This document shows, piece after piece, positions 61,298 to 64,000 of a stretch of 64,000 nt of DNA. Numbering within the stretch: position 1 is the first letter of the stretch; each line of letters opens with the position of its first letter. A model generated the notes under the pieces. That model did not search any database. It was not told the origin of the DNA and worked only from the letters and a program-made list of their open reading frames with translations. The stretch is from Lichenibacterium ramalinae. GTDB taxonomy: Bacteria; Pseudomonadota; Alphaproteobacteria; Rhizobiales; Beijerinckiaceae. A program made the translations under genes and the position numbers. Location: positions 186,001-250,000 of the forward strand of contig NZ_QYBC01000006.1 in the NCBI RefSeq assembly GCF_004137085.1. The letters are read 5' to 3'.

Positions 61298-61801
61298 TCA
61301 AGCGGCCTTGCGGTTCACCTCGCCGGCGGCGATGTCGGTGAGCTTCTTGTCGGTGGCCTTCTCCTCGGCGAGGCTCTGCTCGAAGAGCGCGACGGCGTCG
61401 CCGTGGCCGAGGCGCTTCCCCCAGGCCACCAGGGTGCCGTAGCGGGCGATCTCGTAATGTTCGACGGCCTGGGCGGCGGCGAGCAGGCCGGCGTCGAGCA
61501 CGGCCTTGTCGTCCACCTCGCCGGCCACTTCCTCGGCTTCCGCGATGATGCCGTCGATCGCCTTGCAGGTGACCGACTCGGCCTTGAGGCCCAGCATGGA
61601 GAAGACGCGGTCGAGCCGCTGGATCTGCGTCTCGGTCTCGGCGAGATGCGTCTCGAAGCCCTGCTTCAGCGCCGGGCTCGTGGCCTTGGCGATCATCTTG
61701 GGCAGCGCCTTGGTGATGCGGTGCTCGGCGTAATAGATGTCCTTGAGCTGGTGGGTGAACAGGTCTTCCAGCGTGTGGATGTCCTTGGTGAAGATGCCCA
61801 T
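61298..61801 (-). CDS. Ferritin-like protein of the DUF892 (YciE/YciF) family
   Basis: A 167-residue four-helix protein: DIHTLEDLFTHQLKDIYYAE (first helix with the conserved D-L-Y-A-E iron-site residues), KMIAKATSPALKQGFETHLA, VEHYEIARYGTLVAWGKRLG and LFEQSLAEEKATDKKLTDIA. These are the DUF892 signatures. Members are ferritin-like stress proteins, induced under osmotic or oxidative stress in known cases. The gene stands alone with its own upstream region. Confidence 0.95.
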   Translation of the reverse strand: MGIFTKDIHTLEDLFTHQLKDIYYAEHRITKALPKMIAKATSPALKQGFETHLAETETQIQRLDRVFSMLGLKAESVTCKAIDGIIAEAEEVAGEVDDKAVLDAGLLAAAQAVEHYEIARYGTLVAWGKRLGHGDAVALFEQSLAEEKATDKKLTDIAAGEVNRKAA

Positions 61802-61882
61802 GGCGTGCTCCCGGGGTGCGACGGCGCGGTCCGGCCGCGTCGCCGCCTCAACCCCGCGGGGACACGGCCTGTTCCTCCCCGG

Positions 61883-63193
61883 TCAGGTCGGCTGGTCCAG
61901 CGTCGACCCTTTGCGGGTGTCGGGCAGCCACAGGTACACGACCAGCGATACGAGGATCAGCGCGCTCGCGTACCAGAAGAACCCGTCCTCGAAGCCCCGG
62001 TCCTTGAAGTACAGCGCCACCGCATCGGTCGAGCCCCCGAAGACCGCGGCCGTGAAGGCGTAGGGCAGGCCGACGCCGAGCGCCCGGATGGCGGTGGGGA
62101 AGAGCTCCGCCTTCACGATGGCGGTGATCGACGTGTAGCCGCTGACGATGGCCCAGGCGGCGCAGATGAGCCCCAGGGCGACCAGCGGGCTGTGGGTCTG
62201 CCGGATGGCGGTGAGCAGCGGCACGGTGCCGAGCGTCCCCACGAGGCCGAAGCCCACTAGCAGCGGCTTGCGGCCGATCCTGTCCGAGAGCGCGCCATAG
62301 AGGGGCTGGAGCGCGATGGCGAAGATCAGCGAGGCCAGCGTCACCGCCGTGGTCTGGTCGTCCGACAAGCCCACCGACAGCTTGAGGTATTTCTGCATGT
62401 AGGTCGTGTAGGTGTAGAAGGCCGAGGTGCCGCCGACCGTGATGCCGACCACCAGCAGCATGTTGCGCCAGTTCTCGCGCAGCAGCGCGCCGAAGGGCCG
62501 CCGCACGCGTGCCGCCGCCACGAACTTCTCCGATTCGGGCAGGTGGGCCCGCATGCGGAACCCGTAGAGGGCCGCGAGGGCGCCGATGGCGAAGGGGATG
62601 CGCCAGCCCCAGGCCTTCAGCTGGTCGGGCGTCAGGAACAGCTTCTGGAGCACGAAGAGCAGCAGCACGGCGCAAAGCTGGCCGCCGATGAGCGTGACGT
62701 ACCAAACGCCCGAGTAGAAGCCGCGCTGGTGCGGCGGCGAGATCTCGCTGAGATAGGTGACGCTGGTGCCGTATTCGCCGCCCTGGCTGAGCCCCTGGAT
62801 GATGCGGGCGACCGACAGGATCACGGCGGCCCAGATGCCGATCGACCCGTAGGTGGGCGACACCGCGATCAGCGCGGAGCCGAAGCACATGGCGAGGATC
62901 GACACGGTGAGCGACGAGCGGCGGCCGTAGCGGTCGGCGAGGTAGCCGAAGATGAGGCTGCCGATCGGCCGCATCAGGAAGGCGATGGCGAAGAGCGTCG
63001 CGGCCTGGAGCTGCTGCACGGCCGGGTCGCTCTTGGGGAAGAAGGAGCCGGCGAAATACAGCGCGAAGGCCGAGTAGGCGTAGACGTCGTACCATTCGAT
63101 CAGATTGCCGAAGGAGGTGGCCAGCACGGCCCAGACGGTCGCGCCCCGCGTCGCCCCTTCGGCCCGCCCGGCCCCTATCGCGGCATCCGCCAT
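61883..63193 (-). CDS. MFS transporter, metabolite:H+ symporter family
   Basis: A 436-residue transporter with 12 predicted membrane segments. SFGNLIEWYDVYAYSAFALY, RPIGSLIFGYLADRYGRRSS (the GxxxDRxGRR loop motif), ARIIQGLSQGGEYGTSVTYL and SDRIGRKPLLVGFGLVGTLG are typical of the KgtP/ProP/ShiA group. The most likely substrates are dicarboxylates such as 2-oxoglutarate, but this cannot be fixed by reading. It lies alone between the DUF892 and Dabb genes. Confidence 0.93.
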   Translation of the reverse strand: MADAAIGAGRAEGATRGATVWAVLATSFGNLIEWYDVYAYSAFALYFAGSFFPKSDPAVQQLQAATLFAIAFLMRPIGSLIFGYLADRYGRRSSLTVSILAMCFGSALIAVSPTYGSIGIWAAVILSVARIIQGLSQGGEYGTSVTYLSEISPPHQRGFYSGVWYVTLIGGQLCAVLLLFVLQKLFLTPDQLKAWGWRIPFAIGALAALYGFRMRAHLPESEKFVAAARVRRPFGALLRENWRNMLLVVGITVGGTSAFYTYTTYMQKYLKLSVGLSDDQTTAVTLASLIFAIALQPLYGALSDRIGRKPLLVGFGLVGTLGTVPLLTAIRQTHSPLVALGLICAAWAIVSGYTSITAIVKAELFPTAIRALGVGLPYAFTAAVFGGSTDAVALYFKDRGFEDGFFWYASALILVSLVVYLWLPDTRKGSTLDQPT

Positions 63194-63291
63194 CTCGTTC
63201 GCTCCCGGTCGCGGGGCGGGCTCGCCGCCCGCGCTCCATGGCGGGAGATTTTCAGGTCGGGCGGGGAATCACAAGCCCCGCGGCCGGACGA

Positions 63292-63603
63292 TCAGCCGAG
63301 TTCGAAATCCAGCACCGTCAGGCCGCTCAACCCGCCCTGCGCGGCCTTGACGAGGCGGGCGCCCGCCGCCTCGTGTTCGGGCAGCGCCAGGTAGGTGTCC
63401 CGTGCGGCGGCGTCGTCGAAGTCGATGGTGAAGGCGTGGGTGTGGCCCCGGCCCAGCCCTTCCTGGCTGACGTTGGGCCCACGCTGAAACGTCCTCATGC
63501 CGGGCAGCATGCGGCGCAGGTCCCCGAGCGCGTCGAAGATGGCGGCGATCTCGCCCGGCGCGATGTCGTCGCGGAACCGCACCAGCACCACATGTCGGAT
63601 CAT
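63292..63603 (-). CDS. Dabb family (stress-responsive A/B barrel) protein
   Basis: A 103-residue dimeric alpha/beta-barrel protein. MIRHVVLVRFRDDIAPGEIA at the N terminus, PGMRTFQRGPNVSQEGLGRG, FTIDFDDAAARDTYLALPEH and the closing FELG strand. The HxVLxxF and YxxHPxH-like pattern (here YLALPEHE) identifies the Dabb family. Function is unclear; members respond to stress or act in aromatic cyclisation. Confidence 0.92.
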   Translation of the reverse strand: MIRHVVLVRFRDDIAPGEIAAIFDALGDLRRMLPGMRTFQRGPNVSQEGLGRGHTHAFTIDFDDAAARDTYLALPEHEAAGARLVKAAQGGLSGLTVLDFELG

Positions 63604-63770
63604 CGCGCCCTGCCCCTATGTTCGGCTTTATGACGTCGGGATAGGGCAGCGGGGCCGCGCGCTCAAGGCACGACCGCGGAAGACCTGCAATGCAAGATCG
63701 AGAGCTCGGCGGCGCGCAGCGGAACCGGATGCGGCGGCTAGTCCGGGCTCGAGGATCGCCGGGCCGAGAC

Positions 63771-63817
63771 TGGCGCGCCCAAGGGGAATCGAACCCCTGT
63801 TTTCGCCGTGAAAGGGC
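63771..63817 (-). repeat. Truncated tRNA-Glu(TTC) 3' end: left attachment site of a second element
   Basis: Read on the minus strand, the anticodon region GCCCTTTCACGGC (anticodon TTC), T arm CAGGGG-TTCGATT-CCCCT and acceptor end GGGCGCG with CCA are intact. The 5' half (D arm, acceptor 5' strand) is absent and replaced by unrelated sequence. This is the same layout as the left end of the tRNA-Lys element. The intact tRNA-Glu should lie beyond the window at the other end. Confidence 0.8.
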
Positions 63818-63956
63818 ATCACCGACTGTCCATTGGCGTCCAGTACAGTCCATCTAACCATTTGACAACGCTTGAGGAACGCTACATGACGTAGTTGCGT
63901 TGTCCAGCTAGGCATGCGAAGGTTGAACCCCGCACACAGGACACAAACGGGACACC

Positions 63957-64000
63957 ATGGCCCACAGCGCCCGCGCTCCGAAGCTTGAAACCAGATCGAA
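63957..64000 (+). CDS. Integrase, N-terminal fragment (truncated by window end)
   Basis: The first 14 codons, MAHSARAPKLETRS, match the usual start of alphaproteobacterial tyrosine integrases (MAxxxRAPxLExRxxR-type). It follows the tRNA-Glu scar after 139 bp, exactly as the first element's integrase follows its scar. The rest is outside the window, so identity rests on 14 residues and context. Confidence 0.6.
   Translation, partial: MAHSARAPKLETRS

Overview
The window is a high-GC alphaproteobacterial chromosome segment, most likely from the Hyphomicrobiales (Beijerinckiaceae/Methylobacteriaceae-like). The basis is the gene order: a complete nuoA-N operon followed by a class I birA, ribonuclease J and a DUF1467 gene; tig-clpP-clpX-lon beside it; nnrD with glnB-glnA; and hom-glpX. 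Species cannot be fixed from sequence reading alone.

Layout. 1-2475: end of der, a nucleotidyltransferase-fold gene and aroA. 2476-19905: a 17.4-kb integrative element inserted in the 3' end of a tRNA-Lys(TTT) gene, bounded by 47-bp perfect direct repeats. It carries a P4-type tyrosine integrase, an AlpA-like regulator, a PrimPol/D5 primase-helicase, a NusG-like protein, a run of tightly overlapping phage-like genes including a ClpP-type prohead protease homologue, a low-GC flagellin, a fragment of a phage tail gene (gpD), two divergent clusters of small genes around a palindromic operator, and a DUF4238 cargo gene. No large terminase, portal or major capsid gene is visible, so a phage satellite or decayed prophage fits better than a complete phage. 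20097-39001: DUF4864, DUF1467, rnj, birA and the nuo operon, all but the first on the minus strand. 39219-47033: tRNA-Asp, a periplasmic ClpP-fold gene, tRNA-Val, lon, clpX, clpP and tig. 47203-51150: a less ordered stretch with a tRNA-Leu-like scar, a broken integrase, an intact tRNA-Leu(TAG), a long region without a recognisable gene, and a polytopic membrane protein. 51151-63603: a copper-less multicopper-oxidase-fold protein, nnrD, sigma-54-type glnB-glnA, a carboxylesterase, DedA, glpX, hom, a DUF892 ferritin-like protein, an MFS transporter and a Dabb protein. 63771-64000: a truncated tRNA-Glu(TTC) 3' end and the first codons of another integrase, the left edge of a second element that runs out of the window.

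How the genes work together. The nuo genes encode respiratory complex I. The tig/clpP/clpX/lon block handles protein folding and ATP-dependent proteolysis. glnB and glnA sense and assimilate nitrogen behind a convincing -24/-12 promoter. hom and aroA supply amino-acid branch points. The island has its own replication and integration genes, and its integrase promoter region and far end both carry GCTTCCCA arm-type repeats. The features most worth following are the flagellin cargo, the protease with a motif repeated in the next gene, and three palindromic regions of unknown role in the island (7206-7311, 8754-8906, 18251-18615).
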